From assembly GCA_045532715.1 (NCBI GenBank), contig JAZSGM010000069.1, positions 1 through 7,042 on the forward strand: a stretch of DNA of 7,042 nt. Reading direction: 5' to 3'. This DNA comes from RGIG2041 sp045532715. Lineage in GTDB: Bacteria; Bacillota; Clostridia; UBA1381; UMGS1253. Below, in pieces: positions 1 through 5,031 of this stretch. The notes beneath the pieces are model-generated. The model did no database searches. It saw nothing but the letters and a program-made list of their open reading frames with translations, and had not been told where the DNA came from. A program made the position numbers and the translations under genes. The stretch's first letter is position 1. Each line of letters begins with the position of its first letter.

Positions 1-161
1 AAACTGCCACAGGCACCTTAAAAGGGAATAGTTTGGATAAAGAGCAAGGCAAAAACGAGCGACATCCTTGCGGATTTCGGTCGTTTTTAACACAGCTATT
101 TGCCAAAATATTGCTTTTTAAGGCGTTTTATCCCTAACTGAAGACGCCTAAAGGACTTTTT
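1..161. other. Gene-free left edge
   Basis: No coding region is supported here. One plus-strand frame stays open from base 3 to the stop at 135-137, but it has no start codon in the window, runs straight through a terminator hairpin and shows no recognisable motif. The stretch holds the hairpin at 51-88 and a second inverted repeat at 121-149. It is best read as intergenic DNA between an unseen gene to the left and the DUF378 gene. Confidence 0.55.
51..88. terminator. Bidirectional intrinsic terminator
   Basis: AAAAACGA (51-58) pairs perfectly with TCGTTTTT (81-88). Inside it CGA (60-62) pairs with TCG (77-79) and ATCC (64-67) with GGAT (72-75), separated by single mismatches, with a TTGC loop. 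The A-run on one arm and T-run on the other give a U-tract in either direction. It can therefore end the leftward DUF378 transcript and any rightward transcript entering from outside the window. Confidence 0.75.
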
Positions 162-169
162 TTATTTTT
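121..169 (+). terminator. Inverted repeat with delayed T-run, weak terminator candidate
   Basis: AGGCGTTTT (121-129) pairs with AAGACGCCT (141-149). The only non-Watson-Crick pair is T127-G143, a G-U wobble in plus-strand RNA but a C-A mismatch in minus-strand RNA, so the fold favours the plus strand. A T-run (157-163 and 165-169) follows after a 7-nt gap, which is longer than usual for an intrinsic terminator. It may be a back-up terminator for a rightward transcript from outside the window. Confidence 0.35.
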
Positions 170-374
170 GCGAATTGTACATTTTGTCTTTGAACAAAAG
201 GGTGATGGACCAAAGTGCGCCGATGCCGACCAGCGTAAAAATGATGCGCGGCAGCATCGCGTCCATACCGCCGAACAGCCCGCCGACAAAATCGAAGCCG
301 AATATGCCGATGGAGCCCCAATTCAGTCCGCCGATAATCACCAGAAGCAGCGCGATTGTATCTAAGATTGCCAT
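162..374 (-). CDS. DUF378 family (YuzA-like) small membrane protein
   Basis: This 70-residue protein matches the DUF378 family, of which Bacillus subtilis YuzA is a member. The function of the family is not known. Two hydrophobic segments are visible, at about residues 3-19 and 43-61. The family-typical patch GGLNWG is at residues 15-20, and a glycine-rich connector follows (FDFVGGLFGG, 27-36). The C-terminus is short, basic and polar (FKDKMYNSQK). The length is normal for the family, so it appears complete. The start at 374 is chosen because GGAGG (383-387) lies 8 nt upstream. The gene is monocistronic, runs leftward, and probably ends at the hairpin at 51-88. No convincing promoter was found upstream. 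The family assignment is confident; the role is unknown. Confidence 0.88.
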   Translation of the reverse strand: MAILDTIALLLVIIGGLNWGSIGIFGFDFVGGLFGGMDAMLPRIIFTLVGIGALWSITLLFKDKMYNSQK

Positions 375-525
375 ACATAAAACCTCCGTTTTAAAATTTT
401 TTTGCTGACCTTAATTTGCGCAAAACAGGATTTTTCATACAGGAAATCTTTGGAATTTAAAAACAGGTGCTTCTGCGAAAACGCAAATTTTGTCGAAATC
501 TGAAAACGGGTTTTCAAAAATATAT
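375..525. other. Intergenic region with two short palindromes
   Basis: This A/T-rich stretch lies between the divergent DUF378 gene and the RNA promoter at 526. It holds the palindrome TTTGCGCAAA (415-424), a small TGCG-AAAA-CGCA hairpin (474-485), and the perfect inverted repeat TGAAAAC-GG-GTTTTCA (501-516). The last ends 9 bp before the -35 box of the RNA promoter. The palindromes could be regulator binding sites for either direction, but nothing in the window identifies a regulator. No gene is supported. Confidence 0.45.
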
Positions 526-554
526 TTGCAGTATATTGATTTCTGTGCTATACT
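526..554 (+). promoter_or_regulatory. SigmaA-type promoter of the structured RNA
   Basis: The -35 box TTGCAG (526-531), a 17-bp spacer and the -10 box TATACT (549-554) are present. A TG at 546-547 makes it an extended -10 (TGCTATACT). The predicted start point, about 7 nt after the -10, is base 561. That is exactly the first base of the closing stem of the RNA, which supports both calls. Confidence 0.75.
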
Positions 555-560
555 TATCTT

Positions 561-709
561 GTCACTCAACCAAATACATGCTTCAAGACGGTCGACGTTC
601 CTTTAGCAAAAACGTCGGCTTGGTTTCATACGCCGTCTTGAAGGATATGCGTTGAGTGACATCAGACCTCGCCGCGTTTTTCTGCGCGGCTTCGGTCGCG
701 CATTTTTTT
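561..709 (+). ncRNA. Candidate structured RNA or leader, family not recognised
   Basis: A compact rod-like RNA is predicted. The perfect 10-bp closing stem GTCACTCAAC (561-570)/GTTGAGTGAC (651-660) leads to an internal loop of 10 by 7 nt. Next comes the perfect 11-bp stem CTTCAAGACGG (581-591)/CCGTCTTGAAG (633-643). Inside it a 7-bp hairpin CGACGTT (593-599)/AACGTCG (611-617) has an 11-nt loop, and a 3'-side bulge spans about 618-632. A linker (661-682) leads to the terminator at 683-709. U592-G618 and G689-U696 are wobbles only in plus-strand RNA, agreeing with the promoter direction. It lacks the SRP RNA apical motif and is shorter than usual 6S RNA, so neither is assigned. It may be a free ~150-nt RNA or the attenuator leader of the 41-residue gene that follows. 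A MITE-like element is a weaker alternative, as no target-site duplication is seen. Confidence 0.65.
683..709 (+). terminator. UUCG-capped intrinsic terminator
   Basis: TGCGCGGC (683-690) pairs with GTCGCGCA (695-702), with one G-U wobble, closing a C-UUCG-G tetraloop. Seven Ts follow (703-709). This is a textbook Rho-independent terminator. Its 5' arm also pairs with an upstream segment: GCCGCG (671-676) matches CGCGGC (685-690). The two hairpins therefore exclude each other, as in transcription attenuators. Confidence 0.85.
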
Positions 710-727
710 ATAGAAAGAATGTCACAA

Positions 728-853
728 ATGGAAAATCAGTATTTTGAGATTTTCGGCAAAATCACGGATATTATCGAGCAGTTAAAGCAACTGCAGGCAG
801 ATATGGAAGAAATGTATATCTGCGCAGAGGAAAGCAAAACCGCACAGTGTTGA
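728..853 (+). CDS. Small hypothetical protein, 41 residues
   Basis: No family is recognised. The peptide reads MENQYFEIFGK..., is rich in Glu and Gln, and has hydrophobic residues spaced as in an amphipathic helix (about residues 6-30: FEIFGKITDIIEQLKQLQ). A helical or coiled-coil protein-binding peptide is possible. There is no signal peptide or membrane segment. The start at 728 is preferred because the weak AGAAAG (712-717) sits 10 nt upstream; an in-frame ATG at 719 would add three residues (MSQ) but leaves almost no spacer. A longer GTG-started reading from 656 is rejected because it begins inside the RNA closing stem and crosses the terminator. The gene begins 18 nt after the U-tract of the upstream terminator, so it may depend on read-through. 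Its stop codon (851-853) sits in the loop of the terminator shared with the convergent operon. Confidence 0.5.
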   Translation: MENQYFEIFGKITDIIEQLKQLQADMEEMYICAEESKTAQC

Positions 854-869
854 CACACTGCGCGGTTTT
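836..869. terminator. Terminator shared by convergent genes
   Basis: AAAACCGC (836-843) pairs with GCGGTTTT (862-869) and CAGTGT (845-850) with ACACTG (855-860), around a TGAC loop. The pair 844/861 is an A-C mismatch in plus-strand RNA but a G-U wobble in minus-strand RNA. The fold is therefore unbroken over 15 bp only for the leftward transcript. It starts 6 nt after the SPFH gene stop and mainly serves that operon, while its left arm codes for the end of the small protein. Confidence 0.8.
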
Positions 870-875
870 CTTTGC

Positions 876-1787
876 TTATTTATCCTTTTTTAATACTTCA
901 CCGATTGTGGCACTCAGACCGGCAATTCCCTGCAGATCCGACGGAATAATCAGCTTCGTTGCCTGACCGTCCGCCACCTTTTCCATTGCCTCCATCGAAC
1001 GGATGGCAAGCATACCCTCGCCCGGCTGTGCATCGTTAATCAAACGGATACCCTCTGCCGTTGCGTTCTGCAGCTTCAAAATTGCTTCCGCTTCACCTTC
1101 CGCGCGCTTGATCCGCGCTTCCTTTTCAGCCTCTGCCTCCAGAATTGCAGCTGTCTTACGCGCCTCGGCAGACAGAATCAACGATTCCTTTTCACCCTCT
1201 GCCACCAGAATGGTCGAGCGCTTTTCGCCCTCTGCCTTCAGGATGCTTTCACGGCGCTCACGCTCCGCTTTCATCTGTTTTTCCATCGCGTCCTGAATTG
1301 CCTTCGGCGGCATAATGTTTTTGAGCTCTACGCGGTTAATCTTGATGCCCCACGGGTCTGTGGCATCGTCCAGGATGGCACGCAGACTCGTATTGATGGT
1401 GTCGCGTGAGGTCAGCGTCTGGTCAAGCTCCAAATCACCGATGATGTTACGCAGCGTCGTTGCCGTCAGGTTTTCAATCGCTGCCATCGGATGCTCTACG
1501 CCATAGGCATACATTTTCGGGTCGGTAATCTGAAAATACACAACCGTGTCAATCTGCATGGTAACGTTATCCTTTGTGATCACCGGCTGCGGCGGGAAAT
1601 CCACGACCTGCTCCTTCAGATTCACGTCCTTGGCGATGCGCTCGATAAACGGCACCTTCACGTGCAGACCGACATTCCACGTCCCCTTATAAGCGCCCAG
1701 ACGCTCTACAACAAAGGCATGCGCCTGCGGCACAATTTTGATGTTTGCCACAATGACAATTAAAATGAATAAAACTAAAATCAGCAT
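876..1787 (-). CDS. SPFH/Band 7 (stomatin-like) membrane protein
   Basis: A 303-residue stomatin/prohibitin-type protein, the kind often annotated as QmcA-like. It has an N-terminal hydrophobic anchor (about residues 1-16) and an SPFH domain (about 18-180) with typical segments: VVERLG (26-31), PGL-like VGLHVKVPF (39-47), DFPPQPVITKDN (63-74) and VEHPMAAIENLTAT (97-110). A long helical region (about 165-250) follows, then a conserved tail with LIIPSDL (279-285). Family members form large oligomers on the inner face of the membrane and organise microdomains or protect other membrane proteins. The start is supported by AGGAGG (1795-1800) 7 nt upstream. That site overlaps the nfeD stop codon (1800-1802), so the two are very likely one operon with coupled translation. 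The helix contains five exact 11-residue AE-repeats. The length is normal and no defect is seen. Confidence 0.93.
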   Translation of the reverse strand: MLILVLFILIVIVANIKIVPQAHAFVVERLGAYKGTWNVGLHVKVPFIERIAKDVNLKEQVVDFPPQPVITKDNVTMQIDTVVYFQITDPKMYAYGVEHPMAAIENLTATTLRNIIGDLELDQTLTSRDTINTSLRAILDDATDPWGIKINRVELKNIMPPKAIQDAMEKQMKAERERRESILKAEGEKRSTILVAEGEKESLILSAEARKTAAILEAEAEKEARIKRAEGEAEAILKLQNATAEGIRLINDAQPGEGMLAIRSMEAMEKVADGQATKLIIPSDLQGIAGLSATIGEVLKKDK

Positions 1788-1799
1788 ACTTTTTCCTCC

Positions 1800-2231
1800 T
1801 TATTGCATCTCTTTTTTTACAACTCTCGCGGTCACACCGCGGATTTCACGAATGGTCACAACGCTACCCGCCTCAATCACGCTTTTATCGCAGCTTGCTG
1901 CCTTCCACTCCAGACCGCAAATCGAAACGCTGCCCGTGTTTTTCAAATTATCCACCGTCTGCGTTACAATGGCATCCTGCCCGATAAACCGGTCGGCATT
2001 GGTGCGTTCCTCGCTGCCCTTCAAATACTTTTTCACCAGGCCGCGCGTTGCAACAAGCAACAGGGCGGATACGAGGATAAATACCGCAACCAGCACCGCC
2101 GTGTTGGTCACGAAAAACGAAACCGCCATGGTCACAACAGCACCGAGCGCAAACCAGATGCAAACCAGCCCCGGCACGATTGCCTCAATTACAAACAGCG
2201 CAATGGCAAGCATCATCCACCAAAACTGCAT
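1800..2231 (-). CDS. nfeD: NfeD family membrane protein (short form)
   Basis: A 143-residue short NfeD protein without the serine-protease domain found in long forms. Hydrophobic segments at about residues 5-22, 23-41 and 45-62 form the membrane part. A soluble OB-fold-like C-terminal domain follows (about 80-140) with the family-typical pattern GLEWKAAS (106-113), then IEAGSVVTIREIRG (119-132) and a final VVKK. Proteins of this type partner SPFH proteins encoded beside them, as in B. subtilis yuaF with the flotillin gene. The start at 2231 is chosen over an upstream in-frame ATG at 2351. AAAGGGG lies 9 nt before it, the membrane segment begins here, and the upstream extension is polar, non-conserved in character and crosses both the promoter and the end of the preceding gene. 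It is the first gene of a two-gene operon with the SPFH gene. Confidence 0.9.
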   Translation of the reverse strand: MQFWWMMLAIALFVIEAIVPGLVCIWFALGAVVTMAVSFFVTNTAVLVAVFILVSALLLVATRGLVKKYLKGSEERTNADRFIGQDAIVTQTVDNLKNTGSVSICGLEWKAASCDKSVIEAGSVVTIREIRGVTARVVKKEMQ

Positions 2232-2263
2232 ATTCCCAATCCCCTTTCTGTTGTCTTTCCTAT

Positions 2264-2292
2264 AGTATACCACAACTTCCGTACAAATGCAA
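2264..2292 (-). promoter_or_regulatory. Promoter of the nfeD-SPFH operon
   Basis: Read leftward, the -35 box TTGCAT (2292-2287), a 17-bp spacer and the -10 box TATACT (2269-2264) are present, with a TG one base before the -10. The predicted start is near 2257, giving a leader of about 26 nt. The promoter begins one base past the stop codon of the propeller gene (2294-2296), so nfeD can be expressed independently of it. Confidence 0.7.
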
Positions 2293-2293
2293 A

Positions 2294-3409
2294 TCAGTCT
2301 GAAATCAGCTTTGCACGGAATCGCTCTACATCTGTTGCGTTGTGGTTGCACAAAACGGAAACCGCCTTCCCCTGCGCAACACAGGGCGCGCCGTCCGTAT
2401 CCTCCGAAACAATGGCGACATAGTGATTGCCGAAGGGCTGTCCATCCACCTCCACGCGCACCGGCGTGCTCCAGGAAACCAGGTCGCTGCTTTCACAAAG
2501 ATACGCCACATCCTCCACCAATTTCGGGCTCGCCGGATCGATATTGATGCCGACACAGGCCATAACGTAGCGATTATATTCCGTTAAATAAATCACACGC
2601 GGATGCCACGCATTGCGCACCAGAAGCGTCTCTTTACCAAAATTGCCCGGCTCACAGAAGGCACCGTCATAATATTTGACAAAATCGCCCATGATGCCGT
2701 CGCTGCGCTTGCGCGTGCGGGCAGCATAGACATCACAGCTGGTCCATCTCTGCGTTTCCATATCACCGCGCACAATATTGTAAAACAGGTAGAGGTATTC
2801 GCTGTTCGGATCGTCAAAGAGCGAAAAATCCCCGCTGCCGAAACCGATTTTTCCCACCTTCTGCCCGATGACATTGCCCGCGCCCGGATTGTAGCACGCC
2901 GTAAAACACGGCTCATTTGCCGTAACCACCCAGCGGTCAAAGGTCCAGTTTTGTCCTTCGTCATCGGAATGCATCAGCCCGATGTGGCGAAAATCCGAAT
3001 CCATACGCGGCGGCTCCTCGCACGGACCCCAGGCATCATAGCCGGTGCCCTTACAATTCCAGCCGCTCTCATTATGGAAAAAGCAGAAGAACCGATGCGT
3101 CCCCGGACAAATATACAGTCCGAACGGCCAGATGCTGCCACGCGCCTTCACACCGTCGGGATAACGCACACCGTCGAAGGCGAAATCCGCATGACCGACA
3201 CAAAAATTCGTCTGGATAGGATAGCGCTGCTTTAAATCATCCAGACACGTGCCGGAAAACATCGCAATATGTCCCATATGCGAATGTCCGCTCATTGCCC
3301 ACAGTACGCCGTTCGCATCACGGCACATCGGTGTGGTGCCGTCCTGAAAGATCCCGTCCCGGTTTACGAACGGTGTTGAAAGTTTTTCCCGTATCTCAAG
3401 ATGAAACAT
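2294..3409 (-). CDS. Predicted cytoplasmic beta-propeller protein, glycosidase/sialidase-like
   Basis: A 371-residue protein with the look of the five- and six-bladed propellers of the GH43 and sialidase type. Recurrent strands are followed by short Asp/Gly turns. One good Asp-box is at residues 148-155 (SDDEGQNW, consensus SxDxGxTW). Other blade-like segments are GVLWAMSGHSHMG (34-46), DDPNSEYLYLFYN (199-211), HPRVIYLTEYNRYVMA (269-284) and SSDLVSWSTPV (307-317). No signal peptide or membrane segment is present, so it probably acts in the cytoplasm on imported sugars or glycosides. The substrate and catalytic residues cannot be named from sequence alone. It has about 15 cysteines. The start is supported by GGAGG (3415-3419) 5 nt upstream. 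It has its own promoter and no visible terminator before the nfeD promoter, so read-through is possible. The fold is fairly likely; the enzyme activity is a guess. Confidence 0.75.
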   Translation of the reverse strand: MFHLEIREKLSTPFVNRDGIFQDGTTPMCRDANGVLWAMSGHSHMGHIAMFSGTCLDDLKQRYPIQTNFCVGHADFAFDGVRYPDGVKARGSIWPFGLYICPGTHRFFCFFHNESGWNCKGTGYDAWGPCEEPPRMDSDFRHIGLMHSDDEGQNWTFDRWVVTANEPCFTACYNPGAGNVIGQKVGKIGFGSGDFSLFDDPNSEYLYLFYNIVRGDMETQRWTSCDVYAARTRKRSDGIMGDFVKYYDGAFCEPGNFGKETLLVRNAWHPRVIYLTEYNRYVMACVGINIDPASPKLVEDVAYLCESSDLVSWSTPVRVEVDGQPFGNHYVAIVSEDTDGAPCVAQGKAVSVLCNHNATDVERFRAKLISD

Positions 3410-3448
3410 AGAAGCCTCCGTATTTTTAATATATTTGTATATAAGTGC

Positions 3449-3477
3449 AGTGTATCACAGCTCTCCTCAAAATGCAA
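3449..3477 (-). promoter_or_regulatory. Promoter of the propeller gene
   Basis: Read leftward, the -35 box TTGCAT (3477-3472), a 17-bp spacer and the -10 box TACACT (3454-3449) with an extended TGA before it. The predicted start is near 3442, about 33 nt before the ATG. It is divergent from the pgi promoter; the two -35 boxes are 26 bp apart. Confidence 0.6.
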
Positions 3478-3503
3478 GATTTTTATATCCGTTTAATAAA
3501 ACC

Positions 3504-3532
3504 TTGCAAAACGGAGAAAAATAGTATACAAT
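3504..3532 (+). promoter_or_regulatory. Promoter of pgi
   Basis: The -35 box TTGCAA (3504-3509), a 17-bp spacer and the -10 box TACAAT (3527-3532). The predicted start is near 3539, about 28 nt before the ATG. An overlapping TATACA at 3525-3530 would need a 15-bp spacer and is the poorer choice. Confidence 0.65.
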
Positions 3533-3566
3533 AGCATTTGGAATTTTTATAAGGAGGCTTCTTTAA

Positions 3567-4919
3567 ATGAATACAATCTCTTTAGACTATCAGAAGGCGA
3601 AAAACTTCTTTTCGCAGGATGAAATCGACAATATGGCCGGTATGGTAAAATCCTGCCACGAAATGCTGCACGCAAAAAGCGGTGCCGGCAATGACTTTTT
3701 AGGCTGGCTCGATTTGCCGGAAAACTACGACAAGGCAGAATTTGAGCGCATCAAGAAGGCAGCAGAAAAAATCAAAAGCGATTCCGACGTACTCATCGTT
3801 GTGGGTATCGGCGGCTCATACCTCGGCGCAAGAGCCGTAATCGAGGCGCTGCGTCACAGCTTCTACAACTGCGTAGACAAATCCGTAAGAAAGACACCGG
3901 AAATCTATTTTGCAGGCAACTCCATCTCCTCGACCTACCTGATGGATTTAATTGACGTCATTGGCGAGAGAGATTTTTCCATTAACATTATTTCCAAGTC
4001 CGGCACAACCACAGAGCCGGCGGTGGCATTCCGTGTACTCAAGGCACTGTGCGAGAAAAAGTACGGCAAGGATGGCGCAAAGCAGAGAATTTACGCAACC
4101 ACCGACAAGGCACGCGGTGCACTCAAAAGCCTCTGCGATGAGGAAGGCTACGAAACCTTCGTCATTCCGGATGACGTCGGCGGGAGATTCTCCGTTTTAA
4201 CGGCAGTTGGCCTTTTACCGATTGCAGTTTCCGGTGCAGACATCGATGCGCTGATGGCAGGTGCCAAGGCAGGTATGGACGAATACGCGTGCGCGGATTT
4301 AGACAAAAATATGTGCTATCAGTATGCGGCAATCCGCAACGTGTTATACAACAAGGGTAAGGCAATCGAAATGGTGGTAAACTATGAGCCGTGCCTGCAC
4401 TTTATGAGTGAGTGGTTCAAGCAGCTCTACGGCGAAAGCGAGGGCAAGGACCAGAAGGGCATCTTCCCGGCAGCGGCAGATTTTTCAACTGACCTGCACT
4501 CCATGGGCCAGTACATCCAGGACGGCAGACGTATGCTCTTTGAAACCGTGCTCAACGTAGAAAAGCCGCGCCGCGACTTTAACCTTGAGGCAGACGATAA
4601 AAATGTAGACGGCTTAAACTTCCTCGCCGGCAAGACGATGGATTTCGTAAACCAGAAGGCGTTTGAAGGCACCGTGCTTGCACACACGGACGGCGGTGTG
4701 CCGAATCTCGTGATCAACATTGAATCCTTAAACGAGTTCAACTTAGGTAAGCTGATTTACTTCTTCGAAAAGGCCTGCGCAATTTCCGGCTACCTCCTGG
4801 GCGTAAATCCGTTCAACCAGCCGGGCGTAGAAGCATACAAGAAGAATATGTTTGCGCTGCTCGGCAAGCCGGGTTACGAAGCACAAAAGGAAGAACTTGA
4901 GAAGCGACTCGCTGAATAA
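3567..4919 (+). CDS. pgi: Glucose-6-phosphate isomerase
   Basis: A cytoplasmic enzyme that interconverts glucose 6-phosphate and fructose 6-phosphate in glycolysis and gluconeogenesis. The 450-residue length is that of the Firmicutes-type enzyme, shorter than the ~550-residue E. coli form. Two SIS sugar-phosphate domains are visible. The first has VVGIGGSYLGARA (78-90) and the phosphate-binding ISKSGTTTEPA (142-152). The family signatures are DVGGRFSVLTAVGLLP (203-218) and GYLLGVNPFNQPGVEAYKK (408-426). Expected catalytic residues are present: Glu290 in YGESEGK, His311 in DLHSMGQ and Lys425 in the second signature. The start is set by AAGGAGG (3551-3557) 9 nt upstream. It has its own promoter. 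No clear terminator follows, so some transcripts may continue into the next gene. It appears intact. Confidence 0.98.
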   Translation: MNTISLDYQKAKNFFSQDEIDNMAGMVKSCHEMLHAKSGAGNDFLGWLDLPENYDKAEFERIKKAAEKIKSDSDVLIVVGIGGSYLGARAVIEALRHSFYNCVDKSVRKTPEIYFAGNSISSTYLMDLIDVIGERDFSINIISKSGTTTEPAVAFRVLKALCEKKYGKDGAKQRIYATTDKARGALKSLCDEEGYETFVIPDDVGGRFSVLTAVGLLPIAVSGADIDALMAGAKAGMDEYACADLDKNMCYQYAAIRNVLYNKGKAIEMVVNYEPCLHFMSEWFKQLYGESEGKDQKGIFPAAADFSTDLHSMGQYIQDGRRMLFETVLNVEKPRRDFNLEADDKNVDGLNFLAGKTMDFVNQKAFEGTVLAHTDGGVPNLVINIESLNEFNLGKLIYFFEKACAISGYLLGVNPFNQPGVEAYKKNMFALLGKPGYEAQKEELEKRLAE

Positions 4920-4963
4920 TTGACTTAGAATTCAATAAAAAGAAGAATTTTCAAAAGATTTAC

Positions 4964-4992
4964 TTGCACTTTTGGTGAAAATATAGTATTCT
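4964..4992 (+). promoter_or_regulatory. Promoter of the P-loop gene
   Basis: The -35 box TTGCAC (4964-4969), a 17-bp spacer and the -10 box TATTCT (4987-4992) lie in the A/T-rich gap after pgi. The predicted start is near 4999, about 33 nt before the ATG at 5032. Confidence 0.6.
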
Positions 4993-5031
4993 ATTAACAG
5001 AGACTAAAATTCATCAAGGAGGCTTGATACT

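Noticed and set aside
467..655. Plus-strand 62-residue reading frame over the RNA region
   Set aside because: It starts with GTG without a good ribosome binding site, crosses the predicted promoter and most of the structured RNA, and has no recognisable composition or motif.
561..660. MITE or other mobile element with nested terminal inverted repeats
   Set aside because: The inverted repeats are striking, but no target-site duplication flanks them, and the exact fit to a promoter start and a downstream terminator is better explained by a functional RNA. A genome-wide copy search would decide.
561..660. Signal recognition particle RNA or 6S RNA
   Set aside because: The apical loop lacks the SRP GGAA-type motif and asymmetric loop; for 6S RNA the rod is too short and the central bubble is not clearly formed.
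656..853. Longer version of the small protein beginning at the GTG at 656
   Set aside because: The start lies inside the RNA closing stem, no ribosome binding site precedes it, and the added residues are encoded by the terminator hairpin and its U-tract.
1003..1296. Plus-strand 97-residue reading frame opposite the SPFH gene
   Set aside because: It is the antisense shadow of the AEGEK-repeat region; the serine/alanine-rich composition follows from the opposite codons.
2603..3235. Plus-strand 210-residue reading frame opposite the propeller gene
   Set aside because: It has no ribosome binding site or promoter and no domain pattern, while the opposite strand has a coherent protein with promoter and ribosome binding site.
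4920..4963. Terminator after pgi
   Set aside because: Only weak A/T-rich 5-bp pairings are present and no U-tract follows a stable stem.
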